A stretch of 64,000 bases of DNA from Synechococcus sp. MIT S9220 (GCF_014304815.1 NZ_CP047958.1:1550001-1614000), one strand, 5' to 3'; counted from the first letter of the stretch, positions 1-8,505 are shown. Notes: generated from the letters alone by a model not told the origin. Program-made: numbers and translations.

Positions 1-544
1 ACGAACGGGGATGGGCAAGGAGCGTCCCGCTGAGCACGAGATTGCTGGCACAAGCCCCACCAGGAAGAACCCAGCTCTCACCATCTCTGGAGAGCGTCTG
101 AATCCGCTCCCCAAAACAAACACCAACTTGATCAGAGCCATCAGACAGCAACGTCTCCGCAACCGAAGCCATGGTTGGGATGCCTCGCCAGCGCGGACCG
201 CGCAGCAGAGGGTGATCAGGAGGTGCAACGACAGCACCGTGATGGTCCAGGCCAACAACAGGGTCATCATCAACACGAATGACGCCGCGTTGTTCCAGCG
301 ACTGCATCAGCTCCAGCAAATGGCCTTGAGGCTCACTCTGAAAACTCAGGGTCGGAGATCCGTGATCCAGACGCCAGAGAGGGGCATCGCGCCGTCGCCT
401 GGTGGCACAGCGACCTCCGGGTCCTCGACCAGCTTCCAGAATTTGAATGGTCCCGCGCCAGCCTTTGTTGCTCAGAGCTGCCACCAAGGCGCAACCGGAC
501 AGCCCAGCACCGATCACAACAAGATCAACATCCTTGCCAGGCAT
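1..544 (-). CDS. FAD/NAD(P)-dependent oxidoreductase (renalase/amine-oxidase-like), C-terminus off the window
   Basis: The minus-strand frame is open from an ATG at 544 to the window edge, about 181 residues, so only the N-terminal part is present. Residues about 5-20 form a Rossmann dinucleotide-binding motif (VDLVVIGAGLSGCALVAAL). An acidic residue follows at the end of the second strand (ILEAG), and then the glycine- and arginine-rich GPGGRCATRR stretch typical of FAD-binding amine-oxidase and renalase-like proteins. The substrate cannot be inferred. A hairpin terminator of the upstream minus-strand operon lies just before it, so it probably has its own promoter. The overlapping plus-strand frame is a shadow. 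Confidence 0.75.
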   Translation of the reverse strand, partial: MPGKDVDLVVIGAGLSGCALVAALSNKGWRGTIQILEAGRGPGGRCATRRRRDAPLWRLDHGSPTLSFQSEPQGHLLELMQSLEQRGVIRVDDDPVVGLDHHGAVVAPPDHPLLRGPRWRGIPTMASVAETLLSDGSDQVGVCFGERIQTLSRDGESWVLPGGACASNLVLSGTLLAHPRS

Positions 545-587
545 GGAAACCGCTGGAAAAGCCTCGATTCTGAAGGAGCCAACAAAA

Positions 588-609
588 AAGACGGGTGGCG
601 GCCCGTCTT
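588..609 (-). terminator. Rho-independent terminator of the small-protein operon
   Basis: An 8-bp perfect stem (AAGACGGG / CCCGTCTT) with a 6-nt loop is followed on the minus strand by a run of six T. It lies about 160 bp downstream of the two small minus-strand genes at 769-1092 and just upstream of the oxidoreductase start, which supports transcription of those small genes on this strand. Confidence 0.65.
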
Positions 610-768
610 GATTCTCCCCAAGCGCTTTCCGGAGAAAAACTCCGTGCACATCTTTTATCGCGTGGTGAAGACTCACGCGCCCTAGGAATCGATACTCAAA
701 TCATTGAACGTGAAAGGTCCAATTCAACGTCTTGAATCAAGCCTTGTGCAGGCAAAAGAGAGTGACAA

Positions 769-969
769 CTACGAACTCGCTTCAAGAGCGAGAGCCGAGG
801 ACATTCTTTTCTCTTCATTCACCAGAAAATCAGACCACATGCCAACAAGGAAACTGAGTGTGGACAAAGCACGAACCTGCTCCTTCGAACCCGGCTTGGT
901 GTACTTGAAATCCATAAACATCTGATCAGCAACCGACTGCTGTTCCTTGCAACGCGAATCAATCGACAT
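769..969 (-). CDS. Small hypothetical protein (66 aa)
   Basis: I do not recognise this protein. It would be soluble, with no hydrophobic helix long enough for a membrane span, and a charged C-terminal half (VNEEKRM). The ATG at 969 lies 3 nt after the stop of the small membrane protein gene at 973-1092; a TTG at 972 is also in frame. This spacing suggests translational coupling, and a good minus-strand terminator lies downstream at 588-609. An opposite-strand frame of similar length exists at 704-925, but it lacks such context. Confidence 0.45.
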   Translation of the reverse strand: MSIDSRCKEQQSVADQMFMDFKYTKPGSKEQVRALSTLSFLVGMWSDFLVNEEKRMSSALALEASS

Positions 970-972
970 CAA

Positions 973-1092
973 TCAACCCCTTGTTTGAACGGAAGGCAGG
1001 TCGGTCGGCTGAGCCAGCACATAGACCACACCTGCAGTGATCACAGCGGTGAAAGTAAGGAGCCCATAGATGGCGGCGGAGTAATCAGTCAT
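973..1092 (-). CDS. Small single-pass membrane protein (39 aa)
   Basis: The protein starts MTDYSAAIYGLL and has one hydrophobic helix (residues about 8-28) followed by a short polar tail (QPTDLPSVQTRG). Its size and shape match the low-molecular-weight single-helix subunits of cyanobacterial photosynthetic complexes, but it is not clearly PsbX, PsbY, PsbN, PetN or PsaM, so no function is assigned. The start at 1092 is preferred over an in-frame ATG at 1167, because the extension is polar and lies over AT-rich, promoter-like DNA. It is the first gene of a probable two-gene operon. Confidence 0.55.
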   Translation of the reverse strand: MTDYSAAIYGLLTFTAVITAGVVYVLAQPTDLPSVQTRG

Positions 1093-1251
1093 CACTGGCT
1101 TGTGAATTTCTGTTAAGAACCATAGCTCGTTTGTAAAGCTGTGTAACTGAGTGTTTGTGCTGGTCACGCTCCGGCCAGCGCCGCTGCCGTATCAAGAGCG
1201 AAGTCTATGGCTGGGCTTTATGGCTAGGTTTCGTGCCCGCCTCGATCGACT

Positions 1252-1920
1252 ATGACGCGCACGATTGCCGTAAGCGGTGCCTCGGGCAAAACAGGCTTCC
1301 GTGTTGCCGAAGAAATCATGGCTTCAGGCGATCAGGCCAGGCTGCTTCTGCGTCCTGAATCCCAGATTCCATCATCACTGGAGGGCTGTGAACAGCACCG
1401 ACTCAGCCTGATGGATTCCAACGCCCTGGACGACTCTCTGCGCGGCGTGGACGCGCTGGTGATCGCGACAGGAGCACGTCCATCCGTTGACCTGACAGGG
1501 CCCATGAAAGTGGATGCTTGGGGCGTCGAGCGACAGGTCGAGAGTTGCCAGCGCGTCGGCGTGCAGCGCGTGGTGCTGGTCAGTTCGCTATGCGCAGGGC
1601 GTTGGAAACACCCTCTCAACCTGTTTGGCTTGATCCTGGTTTGGAAGCGTGTTGGTGAGCGCAATCTGGAAAACAGTGGGCTCGACTGGACAGTGATCCG
1701 ACCTGGTGGACTCAACGAGCGCGAAGACGACCTTGACGAGGAAGGCGTGCTGTGGACTGGAGCTGACAAGCAGGAAAGTGATTCAATCCCTCGTCGTCTG
1801 GTTGCACGCTGCTGCATCGAAGCCTTGAACACCTCCGATTCGATCGGAAAAATCCTTGAGGTCACCAGTTCTAAGCAGCAGACCGTGGTGCGCTTGCAAG
1901 ACGCAATCGCCAACTGTTGA
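1252..1920 (+). CDS. NAD(P)-binding SDR-family protein (atypical short-chain dehydrogenase)
   Basis: The 222-residue protein opens with a Rossmann motif (IAVSGASGKTG, residues 5-15), where the GASGxTG form is typical of atypical SDRs such as biliverdin-reductase-B/NmrA-like and Ycf39-related proteins. Further features are a VDALVIATGA strand, the VVLVSSL segment at about 105-111 and a WTVIRPGGL motif near residue 145, as in that family. It probably binds NADP; the substrate is unknown. The ATG at 1252 is the start, and the opposite-strand frame is a shadow. It stands alone between the small-protein operon and a Trp-rich protein gene. Confidence 0.8.
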   Translation: MTRTIAVSGASGKTGFRVAEEIMASGDQARLLLRPESQIPSSLEGCEQHRLSLMDSNALDDSLRGVDALVIATGARPSVDLTGPMKVDAWGVERQVESCQRVGVQRVVLVSSLCAGRWKHPLNLFGLILVWKRVGERNLENSGLDWTVIRPGGLNEREDDLDEEGVLWTGADKQESDSIPRRLVARCCIEALNTSDSIGKILEVTSSKQQTVVRLQDAIANC

Positions 1921-1991
1921 GTCGTTAGGAGCAACCGAATCCTGACAACGTCGAGAGGGCAGAACGCGAGGCATGATCATTCTCTCCACCG

Positions 1992-2234
1992 TTGTGCTGC
2001 AGTTCTGTGCCCTGGAAGCCGGCAGAAGCCTGGACCAGCCTCACCCCCCGATCAGGACGACGTCATTTTCGTGTTGTTCTGCAGGGCGGACGAGGCTCTG
2101 AACGCTGGGTTGAACTGGCTTCCCTGCTAGAGCCTCAGGTACGACTCAGAGAAAGCTGGACGCAGCTTCAAGACAAGGCGCAATGGCAGAGCGGCTGGCA
2201 GCCGATCCCTCCAGACGACTCAGAGGGGATCTGA
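1992..2234 (+). CDS. Small Trp-rich conserved protein (TIGR02450-like)
   Basis: The protein is up to 80 residues, with tryptophans at WKPAEAW, RWVEL, SWTQL, QWQSGW and an EAWTSLTPRSGRRHFRVV segment. This matches my memory of the TIGR02450 family of small Trp-rich proteins, whose function is unknown. The frame opens with TTG at 1992; a GTG at 2007 just before the conserved part is an equally good start, and no ATG is available. The gene runs tail to tail into the methyltransferase gene, overlapping by 15 bp. Confidence 0.6.
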   Translation: MCCSSVPWKPAEAWTSLTPRSGRRHFRVVLQGGRGSERWVELASLLEPQVRLRESWTQLQDKAQWQSGWQPIPPDDSEGI

Positions 2235-2885
2235 AGCCAAGGGCTTGGTGGCGATCACTGCAAAAAAGGGGTCTCCCTTCGCACCGACCCAACCAAGAGG
2301 TCCGGTTTGCTGCGTTTGTTCAGCAACCAATTCAGGCTTAGGCCATCCCTGCGCCATCATCACCTCCGCCACGTAGCGAAGGTGGTCGCCGTCACCGCCA
2401 TCGGTCCAGATCTGAGGTGCCTTCGTGAAGAACATGCGATTGCTGAAAGCACAGATCACCTGCCCCTTGGGGCGGGTGATGCGCAGCAGCTCGGCGGCCA
2501 CAGACTCTGGCTGCTGCAGATACTGCCAGCCGGCCACGATCAAGGTGCAGTCGACACTGGCATCGTCGAGGGGAAGTGTCTGGTCGCGATTCAGGTTTTG
2601 CACCCAGTGACGATCGAGACGCGAATTGGCCTGCAACTCCTGAGCATTCAATCCATGGCCAATCACCTGCTCATAGCGTTGATCTTCCGGCAGATGGCTC
2701 ACCCAACTGCTCATCAGATCAAGCACAACCGCACAACTGGGGATGCGCTCGCGATAAAGCTGTGTCAAGCGCAAACGAAATGCTGCATCGAGATGCTGAA
2801 CAAAACGGGGGTCGCTGTAAAACAGCGCATCATCGCTGTCGTCGAGCTTGAAGCGCTCGTTGTCGTTCAAGACCTGCACGACCAC
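2220..2885 (-). CDS. Class I SAM-dependent methyltransferase-like protein
   Basis: The 221-residue protein has the layout of the Methyltransf_11 group. The motif I region is degenerate (VVLDLMSSWVSHLP, residues about 53-66), without the usual GxGxG. It is followed by a LPLDDASVDCTLIVAGWQYL segment near 105-124 (motif II/post-II) and an LLRITRPKGQVICAFSNR segment matching motif III. The substrate is unknown, and loss of the glycines makes catalytic activity uncertain. It begins with GTG at 2885, with a second in-frame GTG at 2879. It converges on the Trp-rich gene with a 15-bp overlap. Confidence 0.7.
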   Translation of the reverse strand: MVVQVLNDNERFKLDDSDDALFYSDPRFVQHLDAAFRLRLTQLYRERIPSCAVVLDLMSSWVSHLPEDQRYEQVIGHGLNAQELQANSRLDRHWVQNLNRDQTLPLDDASVDCTLIVAGWQYLQQPESVAAELLRITRPKGQVICAFSNRMFFTKAPQIWTDGGDGDHLRYVAEVMMAQGWPKPELVAEQTQQTGPLGWVGAKGDPFFAVIATKPLASDPL

Positions 2886-2989
2886 GGGGAATTCCTACCG
2901 TCCAATCAACCCGGAAGCTAAAGAAACCAGCGACGAAGCGCGTCCCTAGGAGCGTTGTAATGAGCAGCTGGCAGAGGTTGTGCGGTTAA

Positions 2990-4525
2990 TCAAAGAGACA
3001 AGCTCTCCAGCAATTGCTTCTGAGCCCGTTGTCCGGTGATCGCATGGGCAGCCATCGCTCCACTGGCAGCCACAGGCGGAATACCGATACCGGGGAAGGT
3101 ACTGGCTCCACATTGAAGAAAACCTTGCACTGGCGTCTGCACACCAGGAAACAACCCCTTGGCCGCCGACAGCGCTGGGCCATAACTGCCCTGATGCACC
3201 GACAGGAAATGACGATGGGTGAGAGGCGTGCCCTCCATCACAATCCGACAGCGGCTGCGCAGATCCGGGATGCGCTGCTCAAGCACCTGCCAGAACACCG
3301 AACAGCGCTGCTCACGCTGCTTGTCGTAGGCAGCCGTTGAACGTTCCAAACCACTCCAGTGCGACCACGGTTCATTGGCCGGTGTGTAGGCATGCAGAAC
3401 GTGCTGAGCGGCAGGCGCCATCGAGGCATCAAGCACCGACGGAATCGAAACCACCACGGCATTGCGTTCGGCTTCGATTCCCCGTTCCCAGTCTCCAACC
3501 CAAACCGTATGAATGGGCAGATCGTCGAGGCCACTGGCATCAAAGCCCAGGTGCAGATGGAGAAAGGAAGCGCAGGCTGGAGTCTCTAGGCGTTGATGGC
3601 GCCAGGAGGGCGATGTCGCTTCAGGCAACAGCTTCGCCGTACTCCAGGCATCAGCGTTACTGACCACATGATCGGCAGCGAACTGTTCACCGTTGACCAG
3701 CTCGACGCCAACAGCACGATCTCCATCCAGCAGGACCCGCTTCACACGAGCGCCAAGGCGCAGGCTGCCGCCATGTTTCTCAAGACCACGGACGAGGGCC
3801 TGCACCACGGAAGCACTCCCGCCCTTGGGAAAATCAAGGCAGGCCTCAGGCTCAAACCATTCGCCAAACAGTGTTGCCATCGCGGCCGCATTGGTATCCG
3901 CCATGGGCATTCCACTGATCAGGAAACAGAGCAGATCAACCCAATGGCGCAGGAAGGGATCCTGAAGGTGGCGATCCACCAGCGGACCGAAGGCACCGCT
4001 GAGATGACGCAGAGCCGGCAGATGGGGAAGCAAGCGACCGCTGCGTCGCAGCAGTGGTCCAAGACCCTCAAGTCCACCCGGCGGTAGTGCCAGTAACGGC
4101 AGTGCGTCCGCCGCTGCTGCTATGGGCTGCAACACCTCAGCGAAACGTCGCCACTCCTCGACCGCCGCCGTTCCTCGCAGATCAGCGACAACCCGTTCGA
4201 AGCCGTCAGCGCCCACCCCGATGCGCAGATGCCCCTCGGGGAACAGCACATCCCAGTCTCGATAGGGGATGACCTCCAGGGGCTCATCCAAGGCCTTGAG
4301 AATCTGAGCCAGCGGGTTGCTGCTTGGCCATCGGCCAAGTCCGCTCCAGAGAGAAGGGCCTGATTCGAACTGATAGCCCTGCCGCTCAAATCCATGAGCA
4401 GCACCACCCGGATGGCCATGGGCTTCGAGAACCATCACCTCGTGGCCGGCTCTGGCACAGAGTGCAGCACAACAGAGACCACCGATACCGCTGCCGATCA
4501 CGATCACCTCACACTTGGTGGTCAT
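2990..4525 (-). CDS. Phytoene desaturase / carotenoid isomerase (CrtI/CrtISO)-type FAD oxidoreductase
   Basis: This 511-residue flavoprotein has an N-terminal FAD-binding motif (VIVIGSGIGGLCCAALCARAG, residues about 6-26) and a GHPGGAAHGFERQGYQFESG segment typical of the CrtI/CrtH/CrtO family. A second conserved region follows (FPKGGSASVVQALV), with a C-terminal FAD-closing motif (GIGIPPVAASG). In cyanobacteria the family acts on membrane carotenes as desaturases, cis-trans isomerases or ketolases; the exact reaction cannot be read here, and it may be a paralogue of CrtH. The start at 4525 (MTTKCEV) is chosen because the 22-residue extension up to 4591 lacks family features and overlaps the divergent rhomboid gene. 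Confidence 0.75.
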   Translation of the reverse strand: MTTKCEVIVIGSGIGGLCCAALCARAGHEVMVLEAHGHPGGAAHGFERQGYQFESGPSLWSGLGRWPSSNPLAQILKALDEPLEVIPYRDWDVLFPEGHLRIGVGADGFERVVADLRGTAAVEEWRRFAEVLQPIAAAADALPLLALPPGGLEGLGPLLRRSGRLLPHLPALRHLSGAFGPLVDRHLQDPFLRHWVDLLCFLISGMPMADTNAAAMATLFGEWFEPEACLDFPKGGSASVVQALVRGLEKHGGSLRLGARVKRVLLDGDRAVGVELVNGEQFAADHVVSNADAWSTAKLLPEATSPSWRHQRLETPACASFLHLHLGFDASGLDDLPIHTVWVGDWERGIEAERNAVVVSIPSVLDASMAPAAQHVLHAYTPANEPWSHWSGLERSTAAYDKQREQRCSVFWQVLEQRIPDLRSRCRIVMEGTPLTHRHFLSVHQGSYGPALSAAKGLFPGVQTPVQGFLQCGASTFPGIGIPPVAASGAMAAHAITGQRAQKQLLESLSL

Positions 4526-4583
4526 GGTGTGATCCGCTCGGTGACTGGTCAGTTCATAGCGGGTCGGAGCTGAATTCCGACAC

Positions 4584-5201
4584 ATGAACATCGGCTGTCA
4601 CCAACACGACGAACCGAGATCGGCCAAAAACTGCTTCAGTGATCAGAGCAAACGTGTGGATGGATTGATCGCTCTGCCTCTGATTCTGCTGGGCCTGGCC
4701 TGGCTTCAGGAACTGGTGGATCAACTGCTGCTCGGCGGTCGATGGAACCTTGCGATGGGTCCTGGAACACCCTGGTGGACGTTGTTCACAGCACCATTCA
4801 GCCACCAAGGCTTCGGCCATCTGCTCACGAACAGCCTGGTCTTCCTACCGCTGAGCTACCTCGTACTGGCCAGAAGCCGAAGGGCTTATCTGAGCATCTG
4901 GATTGTGGTGATCGTTCTTGAGATTCCGGTCTGGCTGTTTTGGCCGGTTGGTTCTCACGGCTTATCCGGAGTGGTCTACGGGTTGCTGGGCTATCTGGTG
5001 CTGATCGGTTTTCTGGAACGACGACCTCTGTCGATCCTGCTGAGCACCATCGCGCTGCTGCTCTACGGAAGCACCCTGCCTGGCCTGCTTCCCTGGGCAT
5101 CTCCAGCTGGCGTGAGCTGGATCGGACATGCATCCGGATTTCTAGCCGGAATGCTGGCTGCGCTGGCGGTCCATCGATCGCCGGATCAGCCGGCTGACTA
5201 A
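4584..5201 (+). CDS. Rhomboid-family intramembrane serine protease
   Basis: The 205-residue polytopic membrane protein has about six hydrophobic helices. Rhomboid signatures are present: HLLTNSLVF (HxxxN oxyanion-helix motif, residues about 76-84), a catalytic-serine GLSG motif in SHGLSGVVYGLLGYL (about 130-144), and a catalytic His in a GHASGF segment (about 181-186) of the last helix. Serine plus histidine predict an active protease of the plasma or thylakoid membrane; substrates are unknown. The first ~25 residues are polar and non-conserved, so the true start could be internal. It ends with a 4-bp tail-to-tail overlap with the next minus-strand gene. Confidence 0.85.
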   Translation: MNIGCHQHDEPRSAKNCFSDQSKRVDGLIALPLILLGLAWLQELVDQLLLGGRWNLAMGPGTPWWTLFTAPFSHQGFGHLLTNSLVFLPLSYLVLARSRRAYLSIWIVVIVLEIPVWLFWPVGSHGLSGVVYGLLGYLVLIGFLERRPLSILLSTIALLLYGSTLPGLLPWASPAGVSWIGHASGFLAGMLAALAVHRSPDQPAD

Positions 5202-5434
5202 TCGCGGTCGGCACTCTCCTCGGCAACCTCGGCTTTGAACAGAAAGCGACTGGAAAGACGTACCGCGAGAACCGAGGCAGCAGCTCCGTAGCCGATGAAG
5301 GTGGCGGCCTGGCCGAAACTGCCTTCTTGGTAAAGATCAGCGTGGAGAAGCAACCAGTCCACGAGTGAGGAGGCCGTGCCCCAAATCACCACCCAGACCG
5401 AAACGTAAATCACTCCTCGCGAGGTGTTGTTCAA
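5198..5434 (-). CDS. Small two-helix membrane protein (78 aa), unknown function
   Basis: Two hydrophobic stretches (residues about 7-30 and 42-62) are separated by a short polar loop (HADLYQEGSFGQ), and an acidic tail ends in EESADRD. I do not recognise a family; this kind of gene is typical of marine picocyanobacterial genomes. Coding on this strand is supported because the plus-strand rhomboid gene ends at 5201 and no competing frame covers the stretch. Confidence 0.65.
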   Translation of the reverse strand: MNNTSRGVIYVSVWVVIWGTASSLVDWLLLHADLYQEGSFGQAATFIGYGAAASVLAVRLSSRFLFKAEVAEESADRD

Positions 5435-5472
5435 GACGAGACAGCAGGTGCTGAATCAACGCTAAGCGAACC

Positions 5473-5775
5473 TCAGTCACGTCTCAGCCAGGAATCGGCC
5501 CCTGCGAACCAATCACCGAGGTCATCAGCCTCGGGACTGTGCTGCTGGTCGGGTTCTGCACTGCACAGGTCAAGACCATCGAGAAGGCTGTCAAGACCTT
5601 CGAGAGGGCGCCCGGAAAGTTGTTGGCGCCGAGCACGACGCAGCCAGGACGAGACCGTGCGATCTCGGTCGGCGAATTTCTGAAGATAAACACGGTCCGA
5701 CAGGCTGACACTGGCCCCCTCAGCCACTCGCTGAAGGATTGACTGCAGCTTCAGACGGGTGCTGGTGGTGAGCAT
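5473..5775 (-). CDS. Hypothetical protein (100 aa)
   Basis: This soluble protein starts MLTTSTRLKLQSIL, with a helical first half rich in R, L and Q (SWLRRARRQQL) and an acidic second half (EADDLGDWFAGADSWLRRD) containing several tryptophans. No domain is recognised. The alternating basic and acidic halves look like a real small cyanobacterial protein rather than a shadow. It is probably a single-gene unit upstream of the 5198-5434 gene on the same strand. Confidence 0.65.
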   Translation of the reverse strand: MLTTSTRLKLQSILQRVAEGASVSLSDRVYLQKFADRDRTVSSWLRRARRQQLSGRPLEGLDSLLDGLDLCSAEPDQQHSPEADDLGDWFAGADSWLRRD

Positions 5776-5915
5776 GGCCCGAACACTCCGAACTGGTGAC
5801 GTTATGGCTCGTCATAGCGACAACGATGCCAGCGATCAAATCCATTGGCGCAGACGGACAAGACAACAATCAATGGCTACAACCATGTCAGTGATGAACA
5901 GTGAGAGGAGCCTCA

Positions 5916-6125
5916 ATGAGTGATCAGGAACAGCAAAGGCCTGTTGTGATTCAACAGGGGGGCAATGGGATTGGCCTTGTTCTTGCCGCATTGATTGTGG
6001 GTGGCGCCATCGTCTACGCCGTCAACATCTGGTCGACGACTCAGCAACAGAAGCTCAGAGTGCCCGCAGAAGCGATCCAGAAAGGCGTTGAATCAGTGAA
6101 AGAAGCGATCAAGCCTGGCTCTTGA
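5916..6125 (+). CDS. Small membrane-anchored protein (69 aa)
   Basis: A short polar N-terminus (MSDQEQQRP) is followed by one hydrophobic helix (GIGLVLAALIVGGAIVYAV, residues about 18-36) and an amphipathic tail (AEAIQKGVESVKEAI). The ATG at 5916 is chosen because a strong Shine-Dalgarno sequence (GAGAGGAG, 5902-5909) sits at the right distance; the upstream GTG at 5901 would place that sequence inside the gene. Function is unknown. It begins a plus-strand pair of envelope-type small genes. Confidence 0.65.
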   Translation: MSDQEQQRPVVIQQGGNGIGLVLAALIVGGAIVYAVNIWSTTQQQKLRVPAEAIQKGVESVKEAIKPGS

Positions 6126-6253
6126 ATGAGCCTCATTGCGCTCCATCTTTGAATACAGCAAGCAGATAATGCAGAAAGCCTTGAGACAAGAATGTCCTGA
6201 AGAAATCAAAACTCCTGCACAAACAATCCAATAATGAAATCATTCATCAACAC

Positions 6254-6877
6254 ATGAAGAGCTTTGTTGCCATCGTTCTTTTGATCTCTACTTTACTTGC
6301 AGGCTGTACAGCATCAGATCGGTTTGAAGAAACAACATTTCTGAGCAATGGCCCCTACCAACAGGGAACCATCGGAATTGACAGGTCGAAACTGCAGACA
6401 GTCGTGACTTGGTGCAGTCCAACGCTCCTACAAATGGCGGTTTACGACGACGTTGGAGACACCTACCCCATGCAGTACGAGCGATTGGAAGGGAAAGACC
6501 ATCCACTGCAGGTCTCCGTCACGGTGTTTCCTCAAGACTTGCCATTCAGCTATGCAGCGGATTACAGCACACCAACAGATGTCACCAGTGTCTGCAGCCC
6601 TGCAAGCATCCAAACAACGCTGAGCACTGAAACGGGAAGATCAGCGGACCTCGACAAGAAACTGGGAGAAACATTTGAGGTCAGAAGTGACCAACTGGTG
6701 GCCGCCACGGTGGATTGCAACGCAGGCAAAGCTGGTTATGCAGAAATCACTCAATATCGCGGAGCTGACTATGGACAGAGGGGAGGAATCGCCCTGATCC
6801 CGGCGGGCGAGGCTTCAGACGTCACCGCGCAATGCAAGCGTCAAAATTTCTCGATAGAAATCAATCCATCCAAGTAA
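6254..6877 (+). CDS. Hypothetical lipoprotein (207 aa)
   Basis: A signal peptide with a lipobox (MKSFVAIVLLISTLLAGC; lipidated Cys at residue 18) predicts an envelope lipoprotein. The mature part is beta-rich and has four further cysteines (VVTWCSP, TSVCSP, TVDCN, TAQCK), which could form two disulfides. I do not recognise the family. It sits in an AT-richer accessory stretch of small genes and is probably transcribed alone. Confidence 0.7.
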   Translation: MKSFVAIVLLISTLLAGCTASDRFEETTFLSNGPYQQGTIGIDRSKLQTVVTWCSPTLLQMAVYDDVGDTYPMQYERLEGKDHPLQVSVTVFPQDLPFSYAADYSTPTDVTSVCSPASIQTTLSTETGRSADLDKKLGETFEVRSDQLVAATVDCNAGKAGYAEITQYRGADYGQRGGIALIPAGEASDVTAQCKRQNFSIEINPSK

Positions 6878-6959
6878 TCAACATGCAGACAGTAGATCCA
6901 TGCTTCAGAGCAATGATTCACTGAGAAGGCATCTCAGGAGAACATCCAACCCCGATCAA

Positions 6960-7295
6960 TCAACGCTCATTAAACGATTTCAGAACCTTGTCTAGCACAA
7001 TGATATTTCTCATGTGCTGAACTTCTGTCAGCCCATTGATGCTCATAAACTCAGCGAGACGATCCGGATAGTCAATAATTTCACGACCGGTGTCAACAAA
7101 CTGGCAAAAAGCCTTCAGCAGCTCATCCTTATTGTCGGCACGCTGAATAGCACAGCAGCACCAATTAATTGCAGCATGTTCTTGAAGCTGATGATCTCGA
7201 AGCTGCGACTTTAGATTTTTAATTATTGCCTTTGTTCTTCTGACATAAAAAGCCCATGCAAGGCCAAGACACACCAAAACAATTGTCTGTAGCAC
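6960..7295 (-). CDS. Hypothetical protein with N-terminal membrane helix (111 aa)
   Basis: An N-terminal hydrophobic helix (IVLVCLGLAWAFYV, residues about 4-17) is followed by basic residues (RRTKAIIKNLKSQLR), giving a signal-anchor with a cytoplasmic helical domain. An unusual run of three cysteines occurs at INWCCCAIQ. No known domain is recognised. The AT-rich base use matches the neighbouring small genes. Confidence 0.6.
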   Translation of the reverse strand: MLQTIVLVCLGLAWAFYVRRTKAIIKNLKSQLRDHQLQEHAAINWCCCAIQRADNKDELLKAFCQFVDTGREIIDYPDRLAEFMSINGLTEVQHMRNIIVLDKVLKSFNER

Positions 7296-7341
7296 GCACG
7301 CATGGCAACTAGTGGAAGACTAATCAAGCCGGAACGTCATG

Positions 7342-7518
7342 TCATTTCGCAACAGCCTTTGACTCAGCAGAAGACTCATCAATCACCAGTGACTTTTGAT
7401 TCGGCTCTTGCTCTTCCGCTGACTCTTGAAAGACAATGTCAATCTCAGCGACCCAGGCAACGATCGCAATCAAGCCGATAACGGTCCCAATCACTAAAGC
7501 GATCCGTCGATTCGACAT
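7342..7518 (-). CDS. Small single-pass membrane protein (58 aa)
   Basis: The ATG at 7518 (MSNRRIALVIGTVIG) gives a 58-residue protein with a basic N-terminus, one hydrophobic helix (residues about 6-23) and a charged, Glu- and Ser-rich tail. This start is preferred over the extension to 7620, which is low in complexity and unlike a membrane-protein N-terminus. Function is unknown. Confidence 0.55.
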   Translation of the reverse strand: MSNRRIALVIGTVIGLIAIVAWVAEIDIVFQESAEEQEPNQKSLVIDESSAESKAVAK

Positions 7519-7603
7519 GCAACTCAATGAATCATGGGCCGAGACTACAACGAGAGGACATGGGGCCGACATGGGCAACCAAGCCAGAGATGCTGTCATC
7601 GGG

Positions 7604-7735
7604 CTAAGGGAGCAAGTCAAACCACATCATCAAAACAAAGCCAACAGGAGCAGAGGAAAGACCAGTCAACAAAAATGAAAGTAGCAACGCGTCACTCAAC
7701 CCATACTGCGCGTCGAAGTGGATAGCCGTTGACAT
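7604..7735 (-). CDS. Very small membrane protein (43 aa), tentative
   Basis: From an ATG at 7735 the frame gives MSTAIHFDAQYGLSDALL, then a hydrophobic C-terminal helix that ends in MMWFDLLP. The longer frame from 7849 has extra residues without a signal. The ribosome-binding site is weak and no homologue is recognised, so the call rests on the clean hydrophobic helix and on its similar neighbours. Confidence 0.35.
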   Translation of the reverse strand: MSTAIHFDAQYGLSDALLLSFLLTGLSSAPVGFVLMMWFDLLP

Positions 7736-7898
7736 AGAGGCATGCTTGAATCTGCTATCTGAATAATCCCGCAGCAAAGCACAAACCTGAGCACAGGCTG
7801 AGAAATCAATGAATGATTTGATCCATACAACCAAGTGATCCAAGATCACAATCGATTCAAAAGGATTGCAACATTCCCTAGCACCTAAGCGCTATGGA

Positions 7899-8249
7899 TT
7901 AATCAGCCATTTTATAGAGATCGGGGAATAGTCTTTTTGCTCGTTGCGGGCAGTGATCAATGGCATAAGAAATCATGCCCTCAATCATAGGCAGTGCGTA
8001 GCGATCATCTTCAAAGTCCATTTCGCTTATCACTGACATCGGTATATTTGCCTGGCCCATGGCAATAGCAGTTCCTTTTTCCATCGCTTCTTGAGCTGCT
8101 TTATTGGCGCAATACTGTTTTCCAGCCTGCGTGCCGATATTGTATGAAAAGCGAACCTTGTCTTGAAGCGTTGCCGCGGAAATAGAGTGGGCAGTGGATA
8201 GCGTCAAAGCAACAGTAGTAACTGCGATCAATCGATTGCGAAGGTTCAT
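7899..8249 (-). CDS. Secreted hypothetical protein (116 aa)
   Basis: The ATG at 8249 (MNLRNRLIAVTTVALTL) opens a classical signal peptide with probable cleavage after SISA (residues about 21-24). The mature part is about 90 residues, helical, with two cysteines (KQYCANKA and IDHCPQR) that could form one disulfide. The extension to 8294 would bury the signal peptide and is rejected. No family is recognised. It is predicted periplasmic or lumenal. Confidence 0.6.
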   Translation of the reverse strand: MNLRNRLIAVTTVALTLSTAHSISAATLQDKVRFSYNIGTQAGKQYCANKAAQEAMEKGTAIAMGQANIPMSVISEMDFEDDRYALPMIEGMISYAIDHCPQRAKRLFPDLYKMAD

Positions 8250-8505
8250 CCTGTTTCTCTTAAGCCTCAACATCACTATAGCCACTACATGCAAGCGGAA
8301 AATGCTAATTGAATTGATGCTTTCTCACGAAACGCTGCCATCAGATGTTTCGTCCATCAATTGATTCAATCTGGAAGCTTGATGTCTTTTTCGAGCTGTT
8401 CAACAGGACGCTGATACGTCTCGATTCGATCAAAGACCAGGTTCAATGTCTTCACTCTTGGGAGCTTGTGCAACTCCTGGAGATGGGATCGAGAACAAGC
8501 CAGAC

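Noticed and set aside
11-685. 225-codon plus-strand open frame at the window start
   Set aside because: It is antisense to a minus-strand frame with a clear FAD-binding motif and has low-complexity composition.
704-925. Plus-strand 73-codon frame
   Set aside because: It overlaps a minus-strand small gene that has better operon context and a downstream terminator.
5901-5915. Upstream GTG start for the small membrane protein at 5916
   Set aside because: It would place the strong Shine-Dalgarno sequence inside the coding region.
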